A stretch of DNA of 64,000 bases, from NCBI GenBank assembly GCA_017577575.1, contig PKRG01000009.1, forward strand, positions 29,046-93,045, in the 5' to 3' direction. The notes under the pieces are model-generated. The model had not been told where the DNA came from and ran no database searches. It saw nothing but the letters and a program-made list of their open reading frames with translations. Positions 16,424 to 24,777 of this stretch are shown here, piece after piece. The translations under genes were made by a program, and so were the position numbers. The stretch comes from Acidimicrobiia bacterium. GTDB taxonomy: Bacteria; Actinomycetota; Acidimicrobiia; Spongiisociales; ZC4RG35. Positions within the stretch are counted from its first letter, which is position 1. The number at the start of each line of letters is the position of its first letter.

Positions 16424-16807
16424 GTGACCACGCCACCTTCCACCGGCGACCAGCAGACGTGGGCGGTCCTCGCCCACGCCTCGGCGCTGATCCAGTTCGT
16501 GTCGATCCCCTCCCTGTTCGGTCCGCTGATCGTGTGGCTCCTGAAGAGGGACGATCCGGTCGTGGAGCCGCATGCCCGGGAGGCGCTCAACTACCAGATC
16601 TCGTTGTTCATCTACTTCGCGGTCCTGGCCGTGGCGGCGATCGTCCTGGCCCTCACGATCGTGGGGATCCTGCTGTGGCCGCTGCTCTTCATCATCGGCG
16701 TCGCGCTGGTGATCGCCGAGATCGTCTTCGCCATCGTCGGGGCGATGGCGGCTTCTCGCGGCGAGCTGTACCGCTACCCGATGAACCTCCGCCTGATCAG
16801 GGCCTGA
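16424..16807 (+). CDS. DUF4870 family membrane protein
   Basis: A 127-residue membrane protein. Its features match the DUF4870 (Tic20-like) family: an N-terminal helix after TWAVLAHASAL, a conserved PHAREALNYQISLFIYFAVL core, and a last helix LLFIIGVALVIAEIVFAIVGAMAA. Three to four helices are expected. The function of the family is unknown. GTG is favoured as start by the TACGAT hexamer 6 nt upstream. Its end overlaps the convergent hyuB by 11 bp. Confidence 0.85.
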   Translation: MTTPPSTGDQQTWAVLAHASALIQFVSIPSLFGPLIVWLLKRDDPVVEPHAREALNYQISLFIYFAVLAVAAIVLALTIVGILLWPLLFIIGVALVIAEIVFAIVGAMAASRGELYRYPMNLRLIRA

Positions 16808-18350
16808 TCGCCTGGGCGGGGCTCCCCCACCCGCCGCCACCGGGGGTGAGGATGAGGAGCCGATCCCCGGGCTCGACCTCCACGGTGGTCTTGGCGGGGA
16901 GGCGCTCTCGGCTGCCGTCGCGGCGGATGAGCCAGTCCTCCCCCGGAGCGCCCGGCTCCCCGCCGGCCAGGCCCCAGGGTCCGTGGCGACGACGTTCCCC
17001 CATGAGCGACAGGGTGGCCGGTTCGTCGAACACCAGTTCCCGGACGATGCCGTCTCCTCCCCTGAACCTGCCCCGCCCGCCGCTTCCGTGACGCAGCTTG
17101 GTCTGCAGCACCCGGAACGGATAGTGGGTCTCGATCGATTCCCGGGGGGTGTTCTTGGTGTTGGTCATGCCGGTCTGGATACCCGACTGCCCGTCGCGTC
17201 CGGGGCGGGCCCCTTGGCCGCCGGCGACGGTCTCGTAGTAGGCGAAGTGGTCGTTGCCGATGAGGCAGTTGTTCATCGTCCCCTGCGAGGCGGCGGGCAC
17301 TCGGTCGGGGGCGGCCTCCGCCAGGGCGCCGAGCAGCACGTCGGCGATTCGCTGGCTCGTCTCCACGTTGCCGGCCGCCACCGCCGCCGGGGGTCGGGCG
17401 GCCACCAAGGATCCTTCCGGGGCGTGCAACGACACGGGCCGGTAGCAGCCGCCGTTGGCGGGGATGTTGGGGTCGGTGGCGACCCGCACGGCGTAGTAGA
17501 GGCAGGATCGCGTGACCGCTTCGGGTGCGTTGAAGTTGGCGGGTATCTGCTCGTGGGTGCCGGTGAAGTCGGCGTGGAGCTCGTCGCCCTCGATCCGCAC
17601 GGTCACCCGGATCGGCACGTCGACGTCCCCCCACTCCATGACGTCCTCGAACCGGTAGTCGCCGTCCGGGAGCGCCGCCAGGGCGGCCCGCATCCGCCTC
17701 TCCCCGTAGTCGAGCAGGGCGGCGCTGAGCCGTTGGAAGCGGTCCACGCCTTCGCCCTCGATCAGCTCGGTCAGGCGCCGCGCCGCCACCTGATTGGCTC
17801 CCACCTGGGCGGACAGGTCACCCCGGCGCTCGGCGGGCGTGCGAGTGGCAGCCAGGAAGGGCTCGATGAACTCGGGGAGCCATTCCCCGTCACGGGCGCA
17901 GATCATCGGCGACACCACGTGCCCTTCCTGCTCGAGGCGGGTGGCGTGAGCCGGCATCGAGCCGGGGGCCTCCCCGCCCACGTCGGCGTGGTGGGCGCGG
18001 TTTCCCGCCCAGGCGACGTGGCGGCCGCCGACGAAGATCGGGGTGACCAGGGTCAGGTCGTTGAGGTGGGTCCCCCCGGCGAACGGGTCGTTGACGGCGT
18101 ACTGGACGCCGGGCTCGGGCTCGAACCGTTCGAGGACCGCAGCCACGGAAGCGGGCATCGCCCCCAGATGGACGGGGATGTGCTCGGCCTGGGCGAGCAT
18201 CTCACCGGAAGAGGTGAAGATCGCCGCCGAGCAGTCGGCGCGCTCTTTGATGTTGGGCGAGAACGAGGTCCGGCGCAGGACCACACCCATCTCCTCGGCG
18301 ATCGAGGACAACTGGTTTCGGGCCACCTCGAGCGTGATGGGGTCGATCAC
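16797..18350 (-). CDS. hyuB: Hydantoinase B/oxoprolinase family protein
   Basis: A 517-residue protein of the HyuB family, the partner of HyuA in ATP-dependent hydrolysis of hydantoins, 5-oxoproline or related amides, or in acetone/acetophenone carboxylase-like enzymes. Signatures include MIDPITLEVARNQL at the start, RTSFSPNIKERADCSAAIF, the VNDPFAGGTHLNDL metal-binding segment and AGNRAHHADVGGEAPGSM. GTG overlaps the hyuA stop by 4 nt (GTGA), marking a coupled pair. The two-gene set without a small third subunit argues for hydantoinase/oxoprolinase rather than acetone carboxylase. The exact substrate is unknown. Confidence 0.88.
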   Translation of the reverse strand: MIDPITLEVARNQLSSIAEEMGVVLRRTSFSPNIKERADCSAAIFTSSGEMLAQAEHIPVHLGAMPASVAAVLERFEPEPGVQYAVNDPFAGGTHLNDLTLVTPIFVGGRHVAWAGNRAHHADVGGEAPGSMPAHATRLEQEGHVVSPMICARDGEWLPEFIEPFLAATRTPAERRGDLSAQVGANQVAARRLTELIEGEGVDRFQRLSAALLDYGERRMRAALAALPDGDYRFEDVMEWGDVDVPIRVTVRIEGDELHADFTGTHEQIPANFNAPEAVTRSCLYYAVRVATDPNIPANGGCYRPVSLHAPEGSLVAARPPAAVAAGNVETSQRIADVLLGALAEAAPDRVPAASQGTMNNCLIGNDHFAYYETVAGGQGARPGRDGQSGIQTGMTNTKNTPRESIETHYPFRVLQTKLRHGSGGRGRFRGGDGIVRELVFDEPATLSLMGERRRHGPWGLAGGEPGAPGEDWLIRRDGSRERLPAKTTVEVEPGDRLLILTPGGGGWGSPAQAIRP

Positions 18351-20281
18351 CAGGTCACCTCGATCGTGCCGTCGGGGAGCACGGTCGCCCGATCGCCGGG
18401 CGCGAGCACCGTCGTCCCCACCTCCTCCTCGATCACGGCGGGGCCGGTGATCTCGGAACCGGCCGGAAGGTCGTGGCGCCGCCACACCGCCGCAGTCTGC
18501 TCGACGCCGCCGAAGACGACGGACCGCCGGCGGGGCTCGGGGATCGGGCCGTCCGCGACAGTCGGGAGGTCGCTCCACGTCAGCTGGGCCCGGCCCACGG
18601 CGGTTGCGCGGAACGTCACCGCTTCGACGGGATCGTCGGGACGGGCGAACCCGTTGAGCTCCCGGTGCATGGCGTGGAAACGGTCGACCACGGCGTCGAA
18701 CGCCTCGCCGTCGGCGACCGGTACCGGGATCTCGTGGGCCTGGCCCACGTAGCGCATGTCGACCCTCCGTTCGACCGACACCGGGGCGGCGCCGTGGGTG
18801 GCGGCGAAGTCGGCGGCGACCTGGCGCGACACCTCGTCCGCCATCTGGCGGAATCGCTGGCCGTCGGTGACCAGGGCGCTGCGGGCCACGTCGGTCCTGG
18901 GCGGTGCCATCAGCAGCCCCAACGCCGAGAAGACCCCTCCGTAGGGCGGGATCGCCACCGCCGCCATGTCGAGGCGGCGGGCCAGGGCAGAGGCGTGGAG
19001 ACCGCCCGCCCCGCCGAACGACACCAGCGTGGCTCTGCGGGGGTCGGCGCCCTGCTCTACCGACACCCGGCGGATCGCCCGTTCCATGTGGGCTTCCACG
19101 ACCTCGAGCACGCCGGCGGCAGCACGACGGGGGTCCATGCCCATCGCTCCACCGAGCCGGGCCAGCGCTTCCTCGGCCAGCGCCGGATGCAGGGCGAGGC
19201 TGCCGCCGAGACGGGCAGCGGGATCGATGCGGCCCAGCACGACGTGGGCGTCGGTCACGGTCGGCTCCGTGCCTCCGTTCCCATAGGACGCCGGCCCGGG
19301 GTCGGCTCCGGCGCTGTGAGGCCCCACCCGCAACGAGCCGCCCTGATCCAGCCAGGCGATGCTGCCGCCTCCTGCTCCGACGGTGTGGACGCCGACCGAG
19401 GGCATGCGGCACACGTACCCGTCGATGGCCCGTTCGTAGACGATCTCGGGGCGGCCGTCGTCGATACGGCACACGTCGGTGGACGTGCCGCCCATGTCGA
19501 AGGTGATCAGCGACCGGTATCCGTGGGCCCGGCCCATCTCGGCCGCCGCCACCACACCGCCTGCCGGCCCCGACAGGAGGAGCGCCGCCGCCAAGCCGGC
19601 GGCCTCGTCGACGGGCATCAGCCCTCCGGAGGAGCGCATGACGTGGAGGCGTTCGGCCACGTCGCCGATCTTCTCGCCGAGGCTCTGCAGGTAGCGGCCC
19701 ACCCGCGGCTGGAGGTAGGCGTTGAGGACGGTGGTCGAGGTGCGTTCGAATTCGCGGAACTCGCCGACCACACGATGGGACAGGCTCACCGGGATCCCCG
19801 ACCCGGCCAGCGCGTCTGCGATGGCCTCCTCCACGGAGGGGTCGGAGAACGAATAGGCCAGCGCCACGGCGACGGCTTCGGGCCGCCGCTCGGAGACGCG
19901 GCGAGCCACGAGATCGGGGTCGTCGAGACCCCAGCGGTCCTCTCGGGCGACCAAGGGCGACGACCGGTCGACGAACACGTCGTAGAGGGACGGACGGTCC
20001 TGGCGGCCGATCTCGATCACGTCCTCGAATCCGGGGTCGGTGACGAGGACGGTGTCGGCACCGCGCCGCTCCAAGAGGGCGTTCGTCGCAGCCGTGGTGC
20101 CGTGGAGGAGGGCGGCAGCCATCGAACGGGAGACGAGCCGCCGCACGCCTTCGAGGACCCCGTCGCTCTGGTCCGGCGTGGTCGCCACCTTCGCCACCGA
20201 GATCGAGCCGTCGCGGAAGGAGACGCAGTCCGTAAAGGTCCCGCCGACGTCGACGGCCACTACTCCGGTGACGCTGGTCAT
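18347..20281 (-). CDS. hyuA: Hydantoinase A/oxoprolinase family protein
   Basis: A 644-residue protein with the ASKHA-type ATP-binding fold of HyuA. The first phosphate motif is VDVGGTFTD (near residues 9-17), the second DMGGTSTDVCRI, and the C-terminal domain contains SFGGAGGLHASALAR. It should activate the cyclic amide with ATP for cleavage with HyuB. ATG 20281 is chosen because TACGAT lies 8 nt upstream on the reverse strand. The 40 codons further upstream would run through the divergent Nfu-type gene. N-methylhydantoinase and 5-oxoprolinase roles both remain possible. Confidence 0.88.
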   Translation of the reverse strand: MTSVTGVVAVDVGGTFTDCVSFRDGSISVAKVATTPDQSDGVLEGVRRLVSRSMAAALLHGTTAATNALLERRGADTVLVTDPGFEDVIEIGRQDRPSLYDVFVDRSSPLVAREDRWGLDDPDLVARRVSERRPEAVAVALAYSFSDPSVEEAIADALAGSGIPVSLSHRVVGEFREFERTSTTVLNAYLQPRVGRYLQSLGEKIGDVAERLHVMRSSGGLMPVDEAAGLAAALLLSGPAGGVVAAAEMGRAHGYRSLITFDMGGTSTDVCRIDDGRPEIVYERAIDGYVCRMPSVGVHTVGAGGGSIAWLDQGGSLRVGPHSAGADPGPASYGNGGTEPTVTDAHVVLGRIDPAARLGGSLALHPALAEEALARLGGAMGMDPRRAAAGVLEVVEAHMERAIRRVSVEQGADPRRATLVSFGGAGGLHASALARRLDMAAVAIPPYGGVFSALGLLMAPPRTDVARSALVTDGQRFRQMADEVSRQVAADFAATHGAAPVSVERRVDMRYVGQAHEIPVPVADGEAFDAVVDRFHAMHRELNGFARPDDPVEAVTFRATAVGRAQLTWSDLPTVADGPIPEPRRRSVVFGGVEQTAAVWRRHDLPAGSEITGPAVIEEEVGTTVLAPGDRATVLPDGTIEVTW

Positions 20282-20289
20282 CGCCGGAG

Positions 20290-20314
20290 ATCGTACGGCG
20301 CTAGGGGCTACCCT
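20290..20314. promoter_or_regulatory. Divergent leaderless promoters of hyuA and the Nfu-type gene
   Basis: Reverse-strand TACGAT (20290-20295) lies 8 nt from the hyuA ATG. Forward TACCCT (20309-20314) lies 7 nt from the ATG at 20322. The two -10 hexamers are only 13 bp apart, so the -35 regions of each promoter overlap the other gene's transcription start. Confidence 0.5.
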
Positions 20315-20321
20315 CGAACCC

Positions 20322-20576
20322 ATGCCAGTCAGCGCCGAACCGACCCCGAACCCGAATGCGATGAAGTTCACGGTTGGCCAGCCGGTCGGCGGGCCGGCCA
20401 CCTACACGTCGGCAGCGGACGCGGACGACCCGACCGCGGCGGAGCTGCTTCGGATCGAAGGCGTCGTCAGCGTGTTCATGACGGCGGACTTCGTGACGCT
20501 CACCAAGTCGCCCGACTCCGACTGGGATTCGATCACTCCCAGGGCGACGCAGATCCTCGAGGGCCGTTTCGGCTGA
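20322..20576 (+). CDS. Nfu/NifU N-terminal domain protein
   Basis: An 84-residue stand-alone copy of the Nfu N domain. The hallmark TPNPNAMKF occurs near the start (residues 6-14). It is followed by a beta-rich segment and the ELLRIEGVVSVFMTADFVTLTK core, which matches the family's typical L-F-x-[IV]-x-G-V-x-x-V-F pattern. In longer Nfu proteins this domain is fused to a Cys-x-x-Cys scaffold domain for Fe-S assembly. Here that part is missing, so a direct Fe-S carrier role is unlikely from sequence alone. It overlaps the convergent Nudix gene by 44 bp. Confidence 0.8.
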   Translation: MPVSAEPTPNPNAMKFTVGQPVGGPATYTSAADADDPTAAELLRIEGVVSVFMTADFVTLTKSPDSDWDSITPRATQILEGRFG

Positions 20577-21093
20577 CCCGCACCCGCGCTCGAGCCACCA
20601 GGACCTCGACGCCGGGGGCCAGGGGCTGCGGCAGCCGGTCGACCGGGAACCAGGCGACGTCTTCGGACTCGTCGCTCGTCAGAGGGATCGCCTCGGCGGC
20701 GACGACCACGAGTTGGACGTCCAGGTGCCAGGCGTCGGGTCGGCATGGGGCGGGGTGACGCGACAACCCGATCGGGACGGGATCGATCCTGCCCGAAAGC
20801 CCCGTCTCCTCTTCCATCTCCCGCGCCGCCGCTCCGGCCACCGTGGCGTCACCCTCTTCGAAGTGCCCGCCCGGTTGCACCCACTTGCCCATCTTCCGGT
20901 GGTGGACCAGGCACACCTTCGTGGCGTCGGCCGAGATGGGCAGGGCCGAGGCCGTGAAGTGGGCCGGTTCGCCGGTTCGATCCAGGGAACGGATGTCTGA
21001 AGCGACGGCGAGCCACTCCCGAGCGGTCGTCGAGAGCTCGGCGGGGCATCGGCCCAGGACGACGACCAGGTCCTCGTGGAGGGAGTCACGCAC
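20533..21093 (-). CDS. Nudix hydrolase
   Basis: A 186-residue Nudix-family protein, which hydrolyses nucleoside diphosphates linked to another group. The Nudix box is GHFEEGDATVAGAAAREMEEETG. The REMEEETG half with the metal-binding glutamates is intact, but the first half has one extra residue relative to the G-x5-E-x7-REUxEExGU consensus and Asp replaces Glu. KVCLVHHRKMGKWVQPGG before the box is typical. GTG start with TACCCT 7 nt upstream. The specific substrate is unknown. Confidence 0.85.
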   Translation of the reverse strand: MRDSLHEDLVVVLGRCPAELSTTAREWLAVASDIRSLDRTGEPAHFTASALPISADATKVCLVHHRKMGKWVQPGGHFEEGDATVAGAAAREMEEETGLSGRIDPVPIGLSRHPAPCRPDAWHLDVQLVVVAAEAIPLTSDESEDVAWFPVDRLPQPLAPGVEVLVARARVRVSRNGPRGSASPWE

Positions 21094-21100
21094 GGATCGC

Positions 21101-21106
21101 AGGGTA
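21101..21106 (-). promoter_or_regulatory. -10 element for a leaderless Nudix transcript
   Basis: Reverse-strand TACCCT, 7 nt from the GTG start. No Shine-Dalgarno sequence. Confidence 0.5.
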
Positions 21107-21111
21107 AGCGA

Positions 21112-21792
21112 TCAGGAGCCGGCGTCCTGGACGGGCCAGGTGAGGCCAGCGGCATCGACCCATTCCGATGTCGGCTCCGGGGCGCCCACCTCGACCAACG
21201 GGAGCCGTGCGGGAGCCGGCCCGGCCGCCACCGTCCAGCCGTCGTCGGTCAACTCGGTGACCACCTCCCAGGCTTCTTCGTCGAGACGCTGGTAGGGATC
21301 GTCTCCCCGGGCGGCGAGACGCCGGGTGACGACGGTGACGGAAGCCGTCGTCGTCGAGGTCCATTCCACCTCGAAGGCCCGCACCCACTCGACGTAGGAG
21401 CGGTCCCCGCCCGCCGAGTCGCGGGTGAAGTGGTCGGCGATGAACCATTCCGCCACCGCGGCTGCCGCCCATTCGAGGTCGGCGGCGGGAAGTGCCATCA
21501 GATCGGCCTCGGTGAGCATCGGCTCGGTGGGCGGCGGGGACGCAGGTGCAGACGTGGGCGGGGAGGAGGGCGGGAAGGGCTGACTGGTGGCGGTCGGCAC
21601 CGCCGCGGTGGCCATCGTGGTCGCGGGCGGCACGACCGGCCCGGCGGCGAGATGGCGGCCCACCGAGACGCCGAGGGCTCCGAGCACCACCACCCCTGCC
21701 ACGACGTAGGCGATCCACCTGTGGTCGGTTCGCTCGGCGAGCGACTCCCACGGGATCCGCTCGAAGATCTCGACGTCCTTCTCGTCGTCCAC
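21112..21792 (-). CDS. Single-pass membrane protein with extracytoplasmic domain
   Basis: A 226-residue protein with a cytoplasmic start (MDDEKDVEIFERIPWESLAERTDHRW), one membrane helix (IAYVVAGVVVLGALGVSVG), a Pro/Thr/Ser-rich linker and a roughly 130-residue extracytoplasmic domain. That domain (AVAEWFIADHFTRD, VEWVRAFEVEW, TVVTRRLAARGDDPYQRL) looks like a structural module of membrane-anchored assembly factors, but I cannot name a family. The longer frame starts with TTG at 21828. I chose GTG 21792 because TACGTT lies 7 nt upstream and the N terminus is then sensible. It is divergent from the 21891 membrane protein. Confidence 0.65.
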   Translation of the reverse strand: MDDEKDVEIFERIPWESLAERTDHRWIAYVVAGVVVLGALGVSVGRHLAAGPVVPPATTMATAAVPTATSQPFPPSSPPTSAPASPPPTEPMLTEADLMALPAADLEWAAAAVAEWFIADHFTRDSAGGDRSYVEWVRAFEVEWTSTTTASVTVVTRRLAARGDDPYQRLDEEAWEVVTELTDDGWTVAAGPAPARLPLVEVGAPEPTSEWVDAAGLTWPVQDAGS

Positions 21793-21799
21793 GGCGCCG

Positions 21800-21805
21800 A
21801 ACGTA
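21800..21805 (-). promoter_or_regulatory. -10 element fixing the start of the 21112-21792 gene
   Basis: Reverse-strand TACGTT, 7 nt before GTG 21792. It favours the internal GTG over the longer TTG start at 21828. Confidence 0.5.
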
Positions 21806-21875
21806 CGGCTGTGCCCGGGACGGTTCAAGGGGGTCGTGTCGGCGCCGAGAACACCAGGAACCCGACGGGTGTAAC

Positions 21876-21881
21876 TATCGT
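21876..21881 (+). promoter_or_regulatory. -10 element upstream of the 21891 gene
   Basis: TATCGT, 9 nt before ATG 21891. It predicts a leaderless or nearly leaderless transcript running into the Eis-like and EamA genes. Confidence 0.45.
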
Positions 21882-21890
21882 TGGGCCCGC

Positions 21891-22571
21891 ATGGCTGTCA
21901 ACGCTGACCCCAAACCGGGCCGCTGGATCCTTCCGCTCGTCGTCCTCGGGATGGTGGCGTTCACGTATTTCTTCGTTCGGGCGCTGCCGTCGGGTTCCGA
22001 GCCGGGTGAGGACACCGGCACCACCCTCGCCGCCTCCGACACGACCGTCCCCGCCGACGGCGAGGAGTCGCCGGACGACACGACGCCCGCCACGTCGCCT
22101 CAGGTGGATGCCGAGACCCAGGCCTACCTCGACGGGGTCTCGGGGATCCTGGCATCGATCCAGGAACTGCAGGAGGAGATGGCGGCGGTGAACGGAGGGT
22201 TCGACGCCGACCCGCGCACCGTCCAGTACTCGGAGGCCGTCGACCGACTCACCGCCCTGGCCGAGAACGCCAATGGCGTCGTCACCGAGCTCGACGCTCT
22301 CACTCCCCCGCCCGCGTTGAGCACCAATCACGAAACGATCCGCACCGCCGTCACCACCGCAGCCGCCGCAGCCGGCGAGGCGCTGGAGGGCCTCCAGTCC
22401 GACGACGACGGCACCCGCCGGCGGGAAGCCGTGAACGCCTTCGACCAAGCCGTCTCCGATCTCGAGACAGCCATCGAGAACGCCCGCTCCGCCGCCGGCC
22501 TGGCCGCACCGAGCACCACCGAACCCGCCGACGAGACCCCGGACACGACCGAGGCCGCCGGGGACGCCTGA
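21891..22571 (+). CDS. Single-pass membrane protein with helical extracytoplasmic domain
   Basis: A 226-residue protein. A short cytoplasmic segment leads to one membrane helix (WILPLVVLGMVAFTYFFV). A Thr/Asp/Pro-rich linker follows, then a long helical region (ILASIQELQEEMAAVNGGF; VDRLTALAENANGVVTELDAL) likely to form a helical bundle or coiled coil, and an acidic Thr-rich tail. No family is recognised. ATG 21891 is supported by the nearby TATCGT. The longer frame upstream overlaps the divergent gene. It shares one base with the next start (TGATG). Confidence 0.65.
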   Translation: MAVNADPKPGRWILPLVVLGMVAFTYFFVRALPSGSEPGEDTGTTLAASDTTVPADGEESPDDTTPATSPQVDAETQAYLDGVSGILASIQELQEEMAAVNGGFDADPRTVQYSEAVDRLTALAENANGVVTELDALTPPPALSTNHETIRTAVTTAAAAAGEALEGLQSDDDGTRRREAVNAFDQAVSDLETAIENARSAAGLAAPSTTEPADETPDTTEAAGDA

Positions 22572-23788
22572 TGGGCGTCACCGTTGGGCCCGTCGGCGAC
22601 GACCGGGCCGCCGAGTACCTCGCCGCGATGGGGCAGGCCTTCGGCTTCGACTCCAGCGACGAACACCGGGAGCGGTTCTCCAAGTACTTCGAGTGGGACC
22701 GGGCAAGGGCGGCCTACGACGGCGACCGCATCGTCGGAACGCTGGGCGCCTACTCGTTCGAGATGACGGTGCCGGGTGGGACCATGCCGTGTGGGGGAAC
22801 CACCGTGGTGGCGGTCCTCCCCACCCACCGCCGGCGGGGAGTCCTCCGCCAGATGATCGAGAGCCACTTCGAGGACGTCCGGGAGCGGGGTGAGCCCATC
22901 GCCGGGCTGTGGGCTTCGGAGTCCAGCATCTACGGCCGGTTCGGCTACGGGATTGCCGCCGTGGGCCTCGACGTGGAGGTCGACCGCGATCACGTCGATC
23001 TCCACCGGCTCGCTCCCCGGGCGGCGCCGGCCCGCCTCGTCTCGCGGGAGGAGGCGATGGACCTCTTCCCGCCGTTCTACGACCGGGAGCGCCGCCTGCG
23101 GCCGGGTTTCTTCGCCCGGTCGCCGTCGTGGTGGGAGTTCCGCCGCTTCCACGACTCCGAGCCCTCCCGGGAAGGGGCGACCGCCTTCCGATATGCGGTC
23201 ACCGAGGAGAACGGAGTCGTGACCGGCTTCGCCCAGTACCGATTCAAGGAGAAGTGGAGAGAGGGCCACGGACAGGGAACCGTTCTCGTCCACGAACTGC
23301 TCGGGAGCACCCCCGAGTCGTGGGCAGGATTGTGGTCGCTGGTGCTCAACCACGACCTGACGGCTCGGATACGCGCCGACAACCGCAGCGTCGACGATCC
23401 CCTCTTCGGCCTCCTGGCGGCACCGCGGCGTGCCCGCACCACCGTCGACGACAGCCTGTGGATCAAGGTCCTCGACGTTCGACGGGCACTGGAGGGCCGT
23501 GCGTACTCGGCCTCTGTGTCGGCGGTGGTCGGGCTCCACGATCCGACGGACGCAACCACGACGACGTGGCGGCTCGATCTGTCGCCCGACGGCGCCGAGG
23601 TGACACCGGCCGACTCCGACCCTCAGGTCGAAATGGACATGGAGGACCTGGGGGCATGCTTCCTGGGCCGGGCCCGGTTCACGGCTCTGGCCGCGGCGGG
23701 CCGCATCCGGGGAGACCTCTCCGTCGTCCGCGCCCTGGAGGCTGCCTTCACCTGGTCGCCCCGACCTTGGTGCCCAGAGGTCTTCTGA
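22571..23788 (+). CDS. Eis-like GNAT acetyltransferase
   Basis: A 405-residue protein with the layout of the Eis family. The N-terminal GNAT domain has the acetyl-CoA loop VLPTHRRRGVLRQMIESHF. Next come a second GNAT-like domain (about residues 160-290) and a C-terminal sterol-carrier-like domain ending in a free Phe carboxylate (CPEVF), which in characterised Eis proteins acts as the general base. YGRFGYG is also typical. Eis enzymes acetylate aminoglycosides and protein or peptide amines at several positions. The natural substrate here is unknown. It is translationally coupled to the upstream membrane protein. Confidence 0.85.
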   Translation: MGVTVGPVGDDRAAEYLAAMGQAFGFDSSDEHRERFSKYFEWDRARAAYDGDRIVGTLGAYSFEMTVPGGTMPCGGTTVVAVLPTHRRRGVLRQMIESHFEDVRERGEPIAGLWASESSIYGRFGYGIAAVGLDVEVDRDHVDLHRLAPRAAPARLVSREEAMDLFPPFYDRERRLRPGFFARSPSWWEFRRFHDSEPSREGATAFRYAVTEENGVVTGFAQYRFKEKWREGHGQGTVLVHELLGSTPESWAGLWSLVLNHDLTARIRADNRSVDDPLFGLLAAPRRARTTVDDSLWIKVLDVRRALEGRAYSASVSAVVGLHDPTDATTTTWRLDLSPDGAEVTPADSDPQVEMDMEDLGACFLGRARFTALAAAGRIRGDLSVVRALEAAFTWSPRPWCPEVF

Positions 23789-23792
23789 GCCC

Positions 23793-24752
23793 GTGACCGC
23801 ACCCGAGTCCTCGCCGAGCCCGGCGGCGACGGCACGCCGACCAGCGGAGAGCTCCTTGTCAGGTCGGGTGATGTACGGCCTCCTCGCCGTGGTGGTCGTT
23901 TCCTTCGGGGTCAACTGGCCGGTGATGTCGGCAGGGGTGCGACACATCAGCCCGGTGTGGATGGGAGCGTTTCGCGTCGGGAGCTCCCTGTTGGTGTTCG
24001 CCTGCATGGCCGTCGCCCGGGGACGTCTGCGGCTCCCGCCGCGGAGTGATTGGCCGATCGTCGCTTCTCTCGCCCTCTTCGGGATGTCGGCCGTGAACAT
24101 CCTCGTCTTCACGGCCCTGCAGATCGTCCCGCCCGGCAGGTCGTCGGTCCTCACCTGGACGACCCCGCTGTGGGCGGTGCCGATCGCCGCCGTGTTCCTC
24201 GGCGATCGGATGACCCGCAGCCGCTGGGCGGGACTGGCGCTCGGGATCGCCGGGGTGGTCGTCCTCTTCGAGCCTTGGCGTCTCGATTGGGGTGACCGCC
24301 AGGTCGTCGTGGGCCACCTGCTTCTGCTGCTCGCCGCGGTGATCAACGCCGCCGTGTCCGTGCACATCCGGGGTCACAGGTGGACGATCACCCCCCTGGA
24401 CGCCCTTCCCTGGCAGCTCGCCGGCGCCACCGCCGTCCTCTCGCTGGTGGCCTGGCTCACCGAAGGCGCGCCCCGGGTCGAGTGGACTCCCCTCCTCGTC
24501 GGCAACGTGGCCTACCAGGGGGTGCTGGTTTCGGGTCTCGCCCTGTGGGCGCAGATCGTGATCTTCCGCAACATCGACCCGGTGTCGGCCAACCTCTCGA
24601 TGATGGGCGTGCCCGCGATCGGGGTGGCGGCGTCGGCCGTGTTCGCCGCAGAGGCGGTCACTTTCGAGGTGGCGGCGGGCCTGGCGTTGATCGTCTCCGG
24701 CGTCGCCGTGCACCTGCTGTCCGACCGTCAGAGGAAACCCGTTGACATGTGA
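23793..24752 (+). CDS. EamA/DMT-family transporter
   Basis: A 319-residue inner-membrane protein with about ten helices in two EamA repeats. The first repeat includes GVNWPVMSAGVRHISPVWMG and ALQIVPPGRSSVLTWTTPLW. The second includes the IDPVSANLSMMGVPAIGVAASAVF segment, which matches the family pattern for small-metabolite or amino-acid exporters. GTG starts 4 bp after the eis-like stop. Its last codons carry the -35 box of the next gene's promoter. Confidence 0.88.
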   Translation: MTAPESSPSPAATARRPAESSLSGRVMYGLLAVVVVSFGVNWPVMSAGVRHISPVWMGAFRVGSSLLVFACMAVARGRLRLPPRSDWPIVASLALFGMSAVNILVFTALQIVPPGRSSVLTWTTPLWAVPIAAVFLGDRMTRSRWAGLALGIAGVVVLFEPWRLDWGDRQVVVGHLLLLLAAVINAAVSVHIRGHRWTITPLDALPWQLAGATAVLSLVAWLTEGAPRVEWTPLLVGNVAYQGVLVSGLALWAQIVIFRNIDPVSANLSMMGVPAIGVAASAVFAAEAVTFEVAAGLALIVSGVAVHLLSDRQRKPVDM

Positions 24753-24771
24753 CCTTTTGGTCACGTATTAT
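24742..24771 (+). promoter_or_regulatory. Promoter with internal operator for the ArsR gene
   Basis: A consensus TTGACA (24742-24747) and TATTAT (24766-24771) are 18 bp apart. This is the best promoter in the window. The spacer contains a perfect inverted repeat GTGACC-TTTT-GGTCAC (24749-24764), a likely operator for the encoded repressor. The start codon at 24778 lies 6 nt after the -10, so the mRNA should be leaderless. Confidence 0.75.
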
Positions 24772-24777
24772 GCCGGC

